A stretch of DNA of 5,166 bases from DASRHY01 sp035650275 (GCA_035650275.1 DASRHY010000259.1:1-5166); one strand, 5' to 3'; counted from the first letter of the stretch, positions 1 through 4,368 are shown. Numbers and translations are program-made. The notes: a model not told the origin generated them from the sequence alone.

Positions 1-40
1 GCCCCTCTAGTGTGGATGTATGGTCGTGGCGCGTCAAGCG

Positions 41-70
41 GGCGGGGTACGCGCGTAACCGGCCCCCGCC
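41..70. repeat. GC-rich inverted repeat with internal 10-bp palindrome
   Basis: Arms GGCGGGG (41-47) and CCCCGCC (64-70) are perfectly complementary over 7 bp. The perfect palindrome TACGCGCGTA (48-57) lies between them. The element sits about 17 bp left of repeat copy A and could form a stem-loop or cruciform. No gene can be assigned to positions 1-180. The role is unknown: it could be a terminator for a gene beyond the left edge, or part of the repeat unit. Confidence 0.5.
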
Positions 71-86
71 AGCCAAGAGTGCCCCC

Positions 87-151
87 CACCCCAAGTGCCA
101 TCCGGGCCGTGCGTCGCTGTGGGGGCCACCAGCGCGCAGTACGGGGCTGCT
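87..151 (+). repeat. Dispersed repeat, copy A
   Basis: This 65-bp stretch matches 590-655 (copy B) at about 59 of 66 aligned positions with one 1-bp gap, counted by eye. Its right half also matches copy C at 1372-1404 at about 29 of 33 positions. The strongest block is GGGGCCAC-AGCGCGCAG followed by GGGGCTGCT. CCCCCAC (83-89) can pair with GTGGGGG (119-125), so the left half can fold as a stem-loop. All copies have the same orientation. No open reading frame runs through it. It may be a non-autonomous repeat or a conserved RNA or regulatory element; the sequence does not say which. Confidence 0.75.
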
Positions 152-180
152 AGAGGTCAGAGCGGCATGACGGAATGCTC

Positions 181-285
181 ATGACAAAGTTCCGTGGCCG
201 TGAGACGCTGGTCGCAGAGTCGGTGGGAAAGGGCCTCTTCCACCCGCTCGCGGCGACGGGCTCGCCCCACCGCTCCGCCGCATGA
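181..285 (+). CDS. Possible 34-aa upstream ORF (doubtful)
   Basis: This short ORF begins MTKFRGRETL and ends HRSAA. Its stop TGA (283-285) overlaps an ATG at 282 in the form ATGA. That ATG opens the longer, 100-residue reading of the next gene, so translational coupling is conceivable. The only Shine-Dalgarno hint is a GGA six bases upstream. The ORF is short, has no recognisable domain, and could easily be chance in GC-rich DNA. Confidence 0.18.
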   Translation: MTKFRGRETLVAESVGKGLFHPLAATGSPHRSAA

Positions 286-353
286 GTCGGCCGCCCGCCC
301 GACCCGGCGGACGGCCGACTCCCACTCCAACGCGCCCGGCCTTCGGAGCCCCC

Positions 354-584
354 GTGACGATCAATGATCTCGACTTGCTCGCCGATACCGACCACCTCCG
401 CGCATTCACCGATGTCTTGGCCTGTGACCTGGACCGCTCGGAGCTTGACATCCTCAGGACAATCGTCGCCGTGCTACAGGACAAGCAGCGGCGGCAGGCT
501 GATGACATGAGCGATGTGCTCCGCCTCGGACGGGTCCGTCAGGTCGCCACGAGCGAGCTTGATCGGGTTCTCAGCCGACAGTAA
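354..584 (+). CDS. Hypothetical 76-aa helical protein
   Basis: I do not recognise this protein. From the GTG at 354 it is 76 residues long, acidic in the first half (INDLDLLADTDHLRAFTD) and mixed-charge in the second, and it looks mostly alpha-helical. There is no signal peptide, membrane segment or cysteine motif beyond a single Cys. The GTG is preferred because GGAG (345-348) lies five bases upstream and typical coding composition begins there. The in-frame ATG at 282 would add 24 Pro/Arg/Gly-rich residues that look like translated noncoding DNA, although it overlaps an upstream stop as ATGA. The gene is flanked by repeat copies A and B in the same orientation, and copy B begins 5 bp after the stop. 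A short DNA-binding or adaptor protein is possible but not shown. Confidence 0.6.
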   Translation: MTINDLDLLADTDHLRAFTDVLACDLDRSELDILRTIVAVLQDKQRRQADDMSDVLRLGRVRQVATSELDRVLSRQ

Positions 585-589
585 GCCAC

Positions 590-655
590 CACCCCAAGGT
601 GCCATCCGGGCCGTGCGTCGCTCCCGGGGCCACGAGCGCGCAGGATGGGGCTGCT
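590..655 (+). repeat. Dispersed repeat, copy B
   Basis: This is a 66-bp near-copy of 87-151, starting CACCCCAAGG and ending GGGGCTGCT. The seven differences by eye are one inserted base, a three-base change (GTG to CCC) at the right arm of the stem, and three single substitutions. The change removes the CCCCCAC/GTGGGGG pairing seen in copies A and C. It begins 5 bp after the stop of the 76-aa gene and ends about 47 bp before the start of the 35-aa ORF. Confidence 0.75.
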
Positions 656-686
656 GGGGACATGCGGATCGCCTAGACTGACTCGG

Positions 687-694
687 GGAAGGAG
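687..694 (+). promoter_or_regulatory. Strong ribosome binding site for the 35-aa ORF
   Basis: GGAAGGAG ends eight bases before the ATG at 703. It is among the best Shine-Dalgarno matches in the window and is the main reason to take the following tiny ORF seriously. A TAGACT hexamer at 674-679 could be a -10 element, but I see no convincing -35 at the expected distance. Confidence 0.6.
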
Positions 695-702
695 TCTGAA
701 CC

Positions 703-810
703 ATGCGACGACTGCGCGAATATCTCCCCGAGAGCAAACCAGATACCGAGACCAACACAGTTGCTGAGCCCCCCTTACTCGAGGTCGACGACCCGGGCGA
801 GGAGGAATAG
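703..810 (+). CDS. Small acidic peptide ORF, 35 aa
   Basis: The ATG at 703 follows GGAAGGAG by eight bases. The product has a basic N-terminus (MRRLREYL) and a strongly acidic C-terminus (LLEVDDPGEEE), with no Cys and no membrane segment. The stop at 808-810 is followed immediately by a 7-bp stem-loop (811-836), so the ORF has a good ribosome binding site in front and a terminator-like element behind. The function is unknown. The stretch EPPLLEV loosely resembles the PPxLxEVG segment of lasso-type RiPP precursors, but no maturation enzyme is present here and the resemblance is weak. It may also be a small regulatory peptide, or the ORF may be spurious. Confidence 0.5.
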   Translation: MRRLREYLPESKPDTETNTVAEPPLLEVDDPGEEE

Positions 811-836
811 GCCAGGGACCACAGAAGCGCCCTGGC
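811..836 (+). terminator. Stem-loop directly after the 35-aa ORF
   Basis: GCCAGGG (811-817) and CCCTGGC (830-836) pair perfectly over 7 bp around a 12-base loop, starting on the base after the stop codon. There is no U-run after it, so intrinsic termination is not assured. The same arm sequence forms the core of the stem-loop at 2654-2684 downstream of the histidine kinase gene. Confidence 0.5.
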
Positions 837-885
837 ATCTGACCGGGGCGCTGATGTTGATAGACGTTATCGATAGCTAGCTCGT

Positions 886-914
886 GCGCTGTTTCGCCTG
901 ACAGAAGACAGCGC
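886..914. terminator. Stem-loop between convergent small genes
   Basis: GCGCTGT (886-892) and ACAGCGC (908-914) are perfect 7-bp complements around a 15-base loop. It lies between the 35-aa ORF (+) and the 61-aa gene (-), which converge, so it could terminate either. There is no clear U-tract on either strand. Confidence 0.4.
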
Positions 915-924
915 AGAACACTTG

Positions 925-943
925 CCACGGTGGGGCGCCGTGG
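925..943 (-). terminator. Stem-loop after the 61-aa zinc-finger-like gene
   Basis: CCACGG (925-930) and CCGTGG (938-943) pair perfectly around a 7-base loop, about 16 bases past the stop of the minus-strand gene at 960. The position fits a terminator for that gene. The downstream minus-strand sequence is only mildly T-rich. Confidence 0.4.
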
Positions 944-959
944 TGGCGGGGCGGTCGGG

Positions 960-1145
960 TCAGGCCAACCGACGTAGCCGGTACGCGATCCCATCAAGCT
1001 GCTTCGCAAACGTTGGAGCCTGCTCGGCATGCATGTCGCACAGGAGCCTCTGGAACAAGCTACGGCCGGCGAGTAGGCCGAGTTCGATCACGACCACAAA
1101 CGTCGCGGTCTCACGGCAGGTCGGGTACTCGCACGCGACCACCAT
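960..1145 (-). CDS. Small Cys/His zinc-finger-like protein, 61 aa
   Basis: The 61-residue product has C5-X4-C10 near the N-terminus (CEYPTC) and C36-X2-H39 (LCDMH) after a hydrophobic segment (FVVVIELGLLAG). Two pairs of Cys/His ligands spaced by about 25 residues suggest a single treble-clef or zinc-ribbon fold binding one zinc ion. This is inferred from ligand spacing, not from a named family. The middle is not long enough to be a confident membrane helix. Codons favour G/C in the third position. The ATG at 1145 has no strong Shine-Dalgarno; GTGs at 1142 and 1139 (the next two codons) are alternatives, and no earlier in-frame start is seen. A terminator-like stem-loop follows the stop. A role in nucleic-acid binding or protein interaction is plausible but unproven. 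Confidence 0.6.
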   Translation of the reverse strand: MVVACEYPTCRETATFVVVIELGLLAGRSLFQRLLCDMHAEQAPTFAKQLDGIAYRLRRLA

Positions 1146-1217
1146 GTCGACGATGGTAGCGCCCGGACACGAAGACGGGCCGGCAGGTCGCCCCGCCGGC
1201 CGGTGTGAGTGGCGCGG

Positions 1218-1246
1218 TTGACCCCGGGGCTCTTCTGAGATATCCT
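1218..1246 (+). promoter_or_regulatory. Sigma70-type promoter pointing toward the GAF gene 3' end
   Basis: TTGACC (1218-1223) and TATCCT (1241-1246) are separated by exactly 17 bp on the plus strand. Transcription would start near 1253. No plausible plus-strand gene follows: the transcript would run through repeat copy C, whose arms form a stem-loop at 1343-1379, and then antisense to the GAF gene. It could make a short RNA or be a chance match. Confidence 0.35.
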
Positions 1247-1342
1247 CTGCTCGCCGCTTCGGTGGTCACTCCCGTCGCGGCGCGATGCGGCTGGTGGAAT
1301 GACGGCCCGCCAGCCGCTTCTACGTGTCAGGCTTCGGGTTGC

Positions 1343-1404
1343 GCCCCCACGCTATGCGGCCGGTGCTCTGTGTGGGGGCCATCAGCGCGCAGGTCGAGGC
1401 TGCT
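1343..1404 (+). repeat. Dispersed repeat, copy C, with perfect stem-loop
   Basis: The right half (1372-1404) matches copy A at about 29 of 33 positions by eye, including GTGGGGGCCA and CAGCGCGCAG. The left half is more diverged. GCCCCCAC (1343-1350) and GTGGGGGC (1372-1379) form a perfect 8-bp stem with a 21-base loop, ending three bases before the stop of the minus-strand GAF gene (1382). The right end of the repeat, GGCTGCT (1398-1404), runs into the codons for the final Gln-Gln of the conserved linker. So the repeat supplies the stop codon and the last residues (PRPAR) of the GAF protein, and the stem may act as its terminator. Confidence 0.6.
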
Positions 1405-2047
1405 GCTCCAGGGCCTCGCCCAGCTCGGCGTTGCGCCGCTCCAGCTCCTCGAACAGGCGGGCGTTTTCGATGGCGATCACGGCCTGGTCCGCGAAGGTCT
1501 CGGCGAGCGCAACCTCACGCTCGTTGAAAGGCTCGACGTGGATGCGGCCGATTACCAGGACGCCGATGACGACACCGTGACTCCGGAGCGGGACCGCGAG
1601 CGTCGACCGGGGGATGGTCTGATGCCGTAGAGGAAACTCGGCGAGGGATCCCGGGCTCTGCCGGTCTGCAACGTTCAGGATCTCTCCATCCAGGATCGCC
1701 CGACCAAGCTGTGAATCGCGGGACAACGGCTGCTCATCGCCGAGCACTCTGATCCTCGTCGGCAGCCCGGAGGCGGCGACCAGCCGCGTCACCTCGCCGT
1801 CGACCTCTCGAAGCGTCACGCCGTCGGCGCCACAGAGCCGATGGACGCTCTCGACGAGCGCATCCATCACGGCTTGGAGTTCGGTTGGGGATGAGGCGAT
1901 GACCCGCAGCACCTCGGCGGTCGCGGTCTGCTGCTCCAGCGCCTCGGCGAGCGCTCGGTCGCGGCACTCAATCTCGGCAGCGTGGTGATCCCGAACCTGC
2001 CGTAGCTCGGCCCGGAGCTGCTCGACCGTCGCGGCGTCATCACCCAT
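1382..2047 (-). CDS. GAF-domain protein without output domain
   Basis: This is a 221-residue cytosolic protein. Residues 1-40 form a charged coiled coil (VEQLRAELRQVRD). The conserved linker EALEQQTATAEVLRVIASSP follows, then a GAF sensor domain at about 57-196 ending in FADQAVIAIENARLF, then a helix (EELERRNAELGEALEQQ) and a five-residue tail PRPAR. GAF domains bind small ligands or cofactors and signal to attached kinases or cyclases; none is attached here. It is a paralog of the kinase at 2724-4088. The second EALEQQ is where TATAE and another module normally continue, so the gene appears cut at a module boundary. The ATG at 2047 is preferred to the GTG at 2050 because GGAGG then sits six bases upstream. 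A CRP-like site and promoters lie upstream. It may dimerise with the kinase through the coiled coils, or be a decaying fragment. Confidence 0.85.
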   Translation of the reverse strand: MGDDAATVEQLRAELRQVRDHHAAEIECRDRALAEALEQQTATAEVLRVIASSPTELQAVMDALVESVHRLCGADGVTLREVDGEVTRLVAASGLPTRIRVLGDEQPLSRDSQLGRAILDGEILNVADRQSPGSLAEFPLRHQTIPRSTLAVPLRSHGVVIGVLVIGRIHVEPFNEREVALAETFADQAVIAIENARLFEELERRNAELGEALEQQPRPAR

Positions 2048-2051
2048 CACG

Positions 2052-2058
2052 CCCCTCC
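2052..2058 (-). promoter_or_regulatory. Ribosome binding site deciding the GAF gene start
   Basis: On the minus strand GGAGGGG precedes GTGATG. The core GGAGG lies only three bases before the GTG (2050) but six before the ATG (2047), which favours the ATG. The kinase paralog has the same GTGATG arrangement but only a weak GGGG (4096-4099). Confidence 0.6.
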
Positions 2059-2121
2059 GAACGCTCCCTGTCGCTCCAGCGACCGATGAGCCCGCCTCAG
2101 GACTTGAAGACGGACGGCGGC

Positions 2122-2150
2122 ACTATCCCGCGCCCGTCCGCCGATGTCAA
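2122..2150 (-). promoter_or_regulatory. Sigma70-type promoter for the GAF gene
   Basis: On the minus strand a perfect TTGACA (2150-2145) is followed after exactly 17 bp by GATAGT (2127-2122), four of six matches to the -10 consensus. The start point would be near 2115, giving a leader of about 68 bases. If used, the CRP-like site at 2203-2218 would centre near -95. Confidence 0.6.
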
Positions 2151-2175
2151 GGTGAGCGCCGCACGGCCCCGAGCG

Positions 2176-2181
2176 AGTGTA
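2176..2181 (-). promoter_or_regulatory. Candidate -10 element paired with CRP-like site 1
   Basis: TACACT on the minus strand begins 21 bp after the palindrome at 2203-2218. A start point near 2169 would place the palindrome centre at about -41.5, the class II CRP position, where the activator overlaps or replaces the -35. It may act alongside the TTGACA promoter further downstream. Confidence 0.35.
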
Positions 2182-2202
2182 CGACGGGGCGGGACGGGGC
2201 GC

Positions 2203-2218
2203 TGTGACGGGGGTCACA
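2203..2218. promoter_or_regulatory. CRP-like operator 1 (upstream of GAF gene)
   Basis: TGTGACGGGGGTCACA is a TGTGA-N6-TCACA palindrome with 6-bp perfect arms, matching the classic CRP/FNR-superfamily half-site spacing. It lies about 156 bp before the GAF gene start and about 92 bp past the end of the 79-aa gene. It is one of three such sites, each upstream of a minus-strand gene. Confidence 0.6.
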
Positions 2219-2310
2219 CGCTTGGCGGCAGTTGCCTGACCGCCGGCCGATGACCGCATCCCACAGCCCGCCTCTACGGTTCCTGGAATGGAGGCACCGA
2301 CCCTGTTCGC

Positions 2311-2550
2311 CTACATGGACCAGTACTCCGGCGGGAACCTGTTGATCTCGTCCCGCCACCGGCAGAGGAGACTCCTCAAGTCCGCCCACCTCGTCCGCCG
2401 TAGCCGATGCAGCCTGCCGGGACGCTGGATCGCATGGGCCAGCAAGTTGGCGAGGGCCGCGTCGTACACCCCGTCGGCAAGCGGCGAGCCGGGGGCGGCG
2501 AAGACGTCGTGCCCTTGTCGATGAACGCCGATGTGCAAGGCGATCCCCAT
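2311..2550 (-). CDS. Hypothetical 79-aa protein
   Basis: I do not recognise this protein. It is 79 residues long and begins MGIALHIGVH. The middle segment (DGVYDAALANLLAHAIQ) is helical, followed by a basic, Trp- and Arg-rich stretch (RLHRLRRTRWADLRSLLCRW) and the end NRFPPEYWSM. No signal peptide or membrane span is apparent. The ATG at 2550 has an excellent Shine-Dalgarno, GGGAGGG (2564-2558), seven bases upstream, and third positions are overwhelmingly G or C, which supports this strand over the opposing 78-aa ORF. A CRP-like palindrome (2601-2616) and a -10-like TACCGT (2579-2574) precede it at the same spacing as for the kinase and GAF genes. It sits between those two genes and probably shares their regulator, but its function is unknown. 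Confidence 0.65.
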   Translation of the reverse strand: MGIALHIGVHRQGHDVFAAPGSPLADGVYDAALANLLAHAIQRPGRLHRLRRTRWADLRSLLCRWRDEINRFPPEYWSM

Positions 2551-2557
2551 CGTCGTG

Positions 2558-2564
2558 CCCTCCC
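2558..2564 (-). promoter_or_regulatory. Ribosome binding site for the 79-aa gene
   Basis: GGGAGGG on the minus strand ends seven bases before the ATG at 2550. It fixes the start and is strong evidence that the small ORF is translated. Confidence 0.65.
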
Positions 2565-2573
2565 GATGCGACC

Positions 2574-2579
2574 ACGGTA
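2574..2579 (-). promoter_or_regulatory. Candidate -10 element paired with CRP-like site 2
   Basis: TACCGT on the minus strand begins 21 bp after the palindrome at 2601-2616. The predicted start point near 2567 leaves a short leader containing the GGGAGGG ribosome binding site. The hexamer alone is weak; the conserved spacing is the argument. Confidence 0.35.
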
Positions 2580-2600
2580 GCCGACACGGCAGGGCTCGTC

Positions 2601-2616
2601 TGTGATCCTGGTCACA
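2601..2616. promoter_or_regulatory. CRP-like operator 2 (upstream of 79-aa gene)
   Basis: TGTGATCCTGGTCACA is a TGTGA-N6-TCACA palindrome. Read on the minus strand it gives TGTGACC followed by ATCACA, sharing GTGACC with the other two sites in the direction of transcription. It lies about 50 bp before the 79-aa gene start. Confidence 0.6.
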
Positions 2617-2653
2617 CCCGACGCCTGCCTCAGATGCGGCGACTCTCCATGGG

Positions 2654-2684
2654 GCCAGGGCGCGCGCCGGGCGAGCGCCCTGGC
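2654..2684 (-). terminator. Strong stem-loop downstream of the histidine kinase
   Basis: GCCAGGGCGC (2654-2663) and GCGCCCTGGC (2675-2684) are perfect 10-bp complements around an 11-base loop, 39 bases after the kinase stop codon. It is the strongest stem in the window by length and GC content. No U-run follows on the minus strand, so it may be a GC-rich terminator or an mRNA-stabilising hairpin. Its GCCAGGG/CCCTGGC core is shared with the stem-loop at 811-836. Confidence 0.55.
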
Positions 2685-2723
2685 GGCCCGGGCGATCATG
2701 GCCAAGGTGAGGAGCACTCCGCC

Positions 2724-4088
2724 CTAGCCAGTCAGGGCTGGCTCCGGCTCCTTGACTACTGTCGGCAGCCGCACTGTGAACGTCGAGCCCTCGCCGTGGA
2801 CGCTCTCGACGGTCAGGTCACCGCCCATCATCTGGCAGAAATGGCGACTGATCGCCAGCCCCAGCCCGGTCCCGCCGTACCTGCTCCTCGTGCTCGCCTC
2901 GGCCTGGGAAAACGCCTCGAACAGCCGCCCCAATTGCTCCTCGGTCATCCCGATGCCGGTGTCCTTGACGGCAAACCTGAGCCAGTCGTCCGGCTCACGG
3001 GCGGCGGTCAGGCTAATCGTGCCGTGATCCGTGAACTTGGCGGCGTTGGAGAGCAGATTGAAGAGCGTCTGGCGCACCTTGGTCAGGTCGGCCTGCATGG
3101 TTCCTACGTCGTGGGGATAGGCAACGACCAGCGTATTGCCGTTCTTGTCCATGAGTGGCTGAACGATGGCCTGGACGTCCTGGACGAGCTGACCGACCTC
3201 GAACGGCTCGATGAACAGGTCCATGCGGCCGGCCTCGATCTTTGATAGGTCGAGGATGTCGTTGATCAGCCCCAAGAGATGCTTCCCGGCCGCGTTGATC
3301 CGCTGCAGGTCGGGCAGGAAGGTCTGCTCACCCAGGTCCTCCGCCTCCTCCTGGAGCATCTCGGAGTAGCCGATGATGGCGTTCAGCGGCGTGCGCAACT
3401 CGTGGCTCATGTTCGCCAGGAACTGCGACTTGTGCTGGCTCGCTTCGGCAAGTTGGATATTCGCCTCCTGAAGCGCCGAGAACAGCCGGGCGTTCTCGAT
3501 GGCGATGACGGCCTGGTCCGCGAATGACTCCAGGAGCCTGATCTGCTCGTCAACGAACGGCACTGCCTCGAACCGTCGGATCAGGATGGCTCCCAGCGCG
3601 GCGCCATTCCGGAGCAGAGGTGCCGAGGCAACGGTGCGGTGCCCCAGGGCGCGCTGGGTTCCGACAACGGTCGGAAACTCGTCCAGGGCAGCGGCGAGAT
3701 CAGGCACGTGAACTGCAGATCGGTCCAGAATGGCTCGACCGGCCGCGGAGCCACGGTCGAGCGCCAGCGTGTACCCGACTGGCGTAGCCGGGCGATCACC
3801 AGAGTTGGCGATCTTCCGGAGCAGGTCACCCTCTACTGCGAAGACCTGCGCGTCAGCCGCTCGACAGAGGCGGGCGACCTGCTCAGCCACGCCGTCGAGC
3901 ACGGCCTGGAGATGCGTCGGGGAGCTTGCCAGCAACCGAAGAATCTCGGCGGTGGCCGTCTGCTGCTCCAGGGCTTCGGTCAGGGCCGGCCGGAGAAGTC
4001 GAACCTCATCTGCCAAGCCATCGCGCTCGACGCGCAGCGAGGCAACCTCAGCTTCAAGCTGTGCGATCCGCGCGGCGTCGTCAGCCAT
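2724..4088 (-). CDS. Cytosolic GAF-domain sensor histidine kinase
   Basis: A two-component sensor kinase that should autophosphorylate on His and pass the phosphate to a response regulator. Residue numbers count from the GTG at 4091; the ATG at 4088 is one codon later. A coiled coil spans 5-35, the linker EALEQQTATAE 39-49, a GAF domain about 58-200, a connecting helix 201-225, and HisKA about 220-290 with the H-box SHELRTPLNAI (phospho-acceptor His230). The HATPase_c domain is about 330-445, with N-box NLLSNAAKF (345-353), G1 DTGIGM (377-382), F-box (391-394) and G2 GGTGLGL (406-412). All catalytic motifs are intact. There are no membrane spans and no receiver domain, so it is a soluble sensor. 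No response regulator is adjacent: it is an orphan in this window. A CRP-like site and extended -10 lie upstream, and a strong stem-loop lies downstream. The GAF ligand is unknown. Confidence 0.95.
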   Translation of the reverse strand: MADDAARIAQLEAEVASLRVERDGLADEVRLLRPALTEALEQQTATAEILRLLASSPTHLQAVLDGVAEQVARLCRAADAQVFAVEGDLLRKIANSGDRPATPVGYTLALDRGSAAGRAILDRSAVHVPDLAAALDEFPTVVGTQRALGHRTVASAPLLRNGAALGAILIRRFEAVPFVDEQIRLLESFADQAVIAIENARLFSALQEANIQLAEASQHKSQFLANMSHELRTPLNAIIGYSEMLQEEAEDLGEQTFLPDLQRINAAGKHLLGLINDILDLSKIEAGRMDLFIEPFEVGQLVQDVQAIVQPLMDKNGNTLVVAYPHDVGTMQADLTKVRQTLFNLLSNAAKFTDHGTISLTAAREPDDWLRFAVKDTGIGMTEEQLGRLFEAFSQAEASTRSRYGGTGLGLAISRHFCQMMGGDLTVESVHGEGSTFTVRLPTVVKEPEPALTG

Positions 4089-4169
4089 CACGAGACCCCA
4101 GACGGCGGCTCACACACCCGATGCTCATCGTCGCATCCTCCGCCTCGCTGCCCTGCCGCACGATGGGTC

Positions 4170-4175
4170 AGGATA
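4170..4175 (-). promoter_or_regulatory. Extended -10 element of the kinase promoter
   Basis: On the minus strand TATCCT is preceded by TGC, giving an extended -10. It begins 22 bp after the palindrome at 4198-4213. A start point near 4163 would place the palindrome centre near -42. There is no good -35, as expected for an activator-dependent promoter. Confidence 0.5.
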
Positions 4176-4183
4176 GCACGGCC

Positions 4184-4368
4184 CTAGGAAGACAGCCTGT
4201 GACCTCGGTCACTTTGGGGATCGACGCCGGCAGCTTCGTCAGCCATCTCGCTCAACAGGTCGCGAGGCGGGATGCCGAGCGCCTCCGCGAGCCGGTCCAC
4301 CGTCCGCAACGTAGGCACATCTCGCCGCGCTCCAGCAGCCCCACGACGTTCCGATGAAGACCACCCAC
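4184..4368 (-). pseudogene. Frameshifted remnant of an XRE-family HTH regulator
   Basis: Two overlapping minus-strand frames make one recognisable helix-turn-helix fragment. Frame one, from GTG at 4368 to about 4321, reads GGLHRNVVGLLERGE, like the recognition-helix region of Cro/C1-type regulators. Frame two, from about 4321 to the stop at 4184, reads DVPTLRTVDRLAEALGI and continues PPRDLLSEMADEAAG, the usual next segment. Only five bases separate the GAG and CCT codons where family members have two codons, so one base is missing. The first two helices (the LSQEELA region) are absent, and an in-frame TGA lies just upstream of the fragment. This is a decayed gene, or a sequencing error combined with a truncation. 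The kinase's CRP-like site lies within its 3' end. Confidence 0.6.
4198..4213. promoter_or_regulatory. CRP-like operator 3 (upstream of kinase gene)
   Basis: TGTGACCTCGGTCACT contains perfect GTGACC/GGTCAC arms (4199-4204 and 4207-4212). It differs from TGTGA-N6-TCACA only in the last base. It lies about 110 bp before the kinase start codon and overlaps the last codons of the HTH remnant. Confidence 0.6.

Noticed and set aside
179..508. 109-aa minus-strand ORF
   Set aside because: It is antisense to the 76-aa gene. Its Ser/Arg-rich composition is typical of a reverse shadow.
703..810. Firm call of the 35-aa peptide as a lasso-peptide precursor
   Set aside because: Only a short PPxLxEV-like resemblance exists; the leader layout and maturation enzymes are absent from the window.
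539..1030. 163-aa minus-strand ORF
   Set aside because: It runs across repeat copy B, the 35-aa ORF, stem-loops and the zinc-finger-like gene in another frame. Its composition is noncoding in style (Pro/Arg/Ser-rich).
1205..1630. 141-aa plus-strand ORF
   Set aside because: Most of it is antisense to the GAF gene, and its upstream part covers intergenic repeat DNA.
2288..2524. 78-aa plus-strand ORF opposite the 79-aa gene
   Set aside because: Its ribosome binding site is poor and its third-position composition is worse than on the minus strand, which has GGGAGGG and a promoter-like upstream region.
2634..3245. 203-aa plus-strand ORF
   Set aside because: It is antisense to the kinase domain of a well-supported gene and is a GC-rich shadow.
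3639..4187. Plus-strand ORFs of 143-182 aa opposite the kinase N-terminus
   Set aside because: They lie antisense to the coiled coil and GAF coding region and have no recognisable domain.
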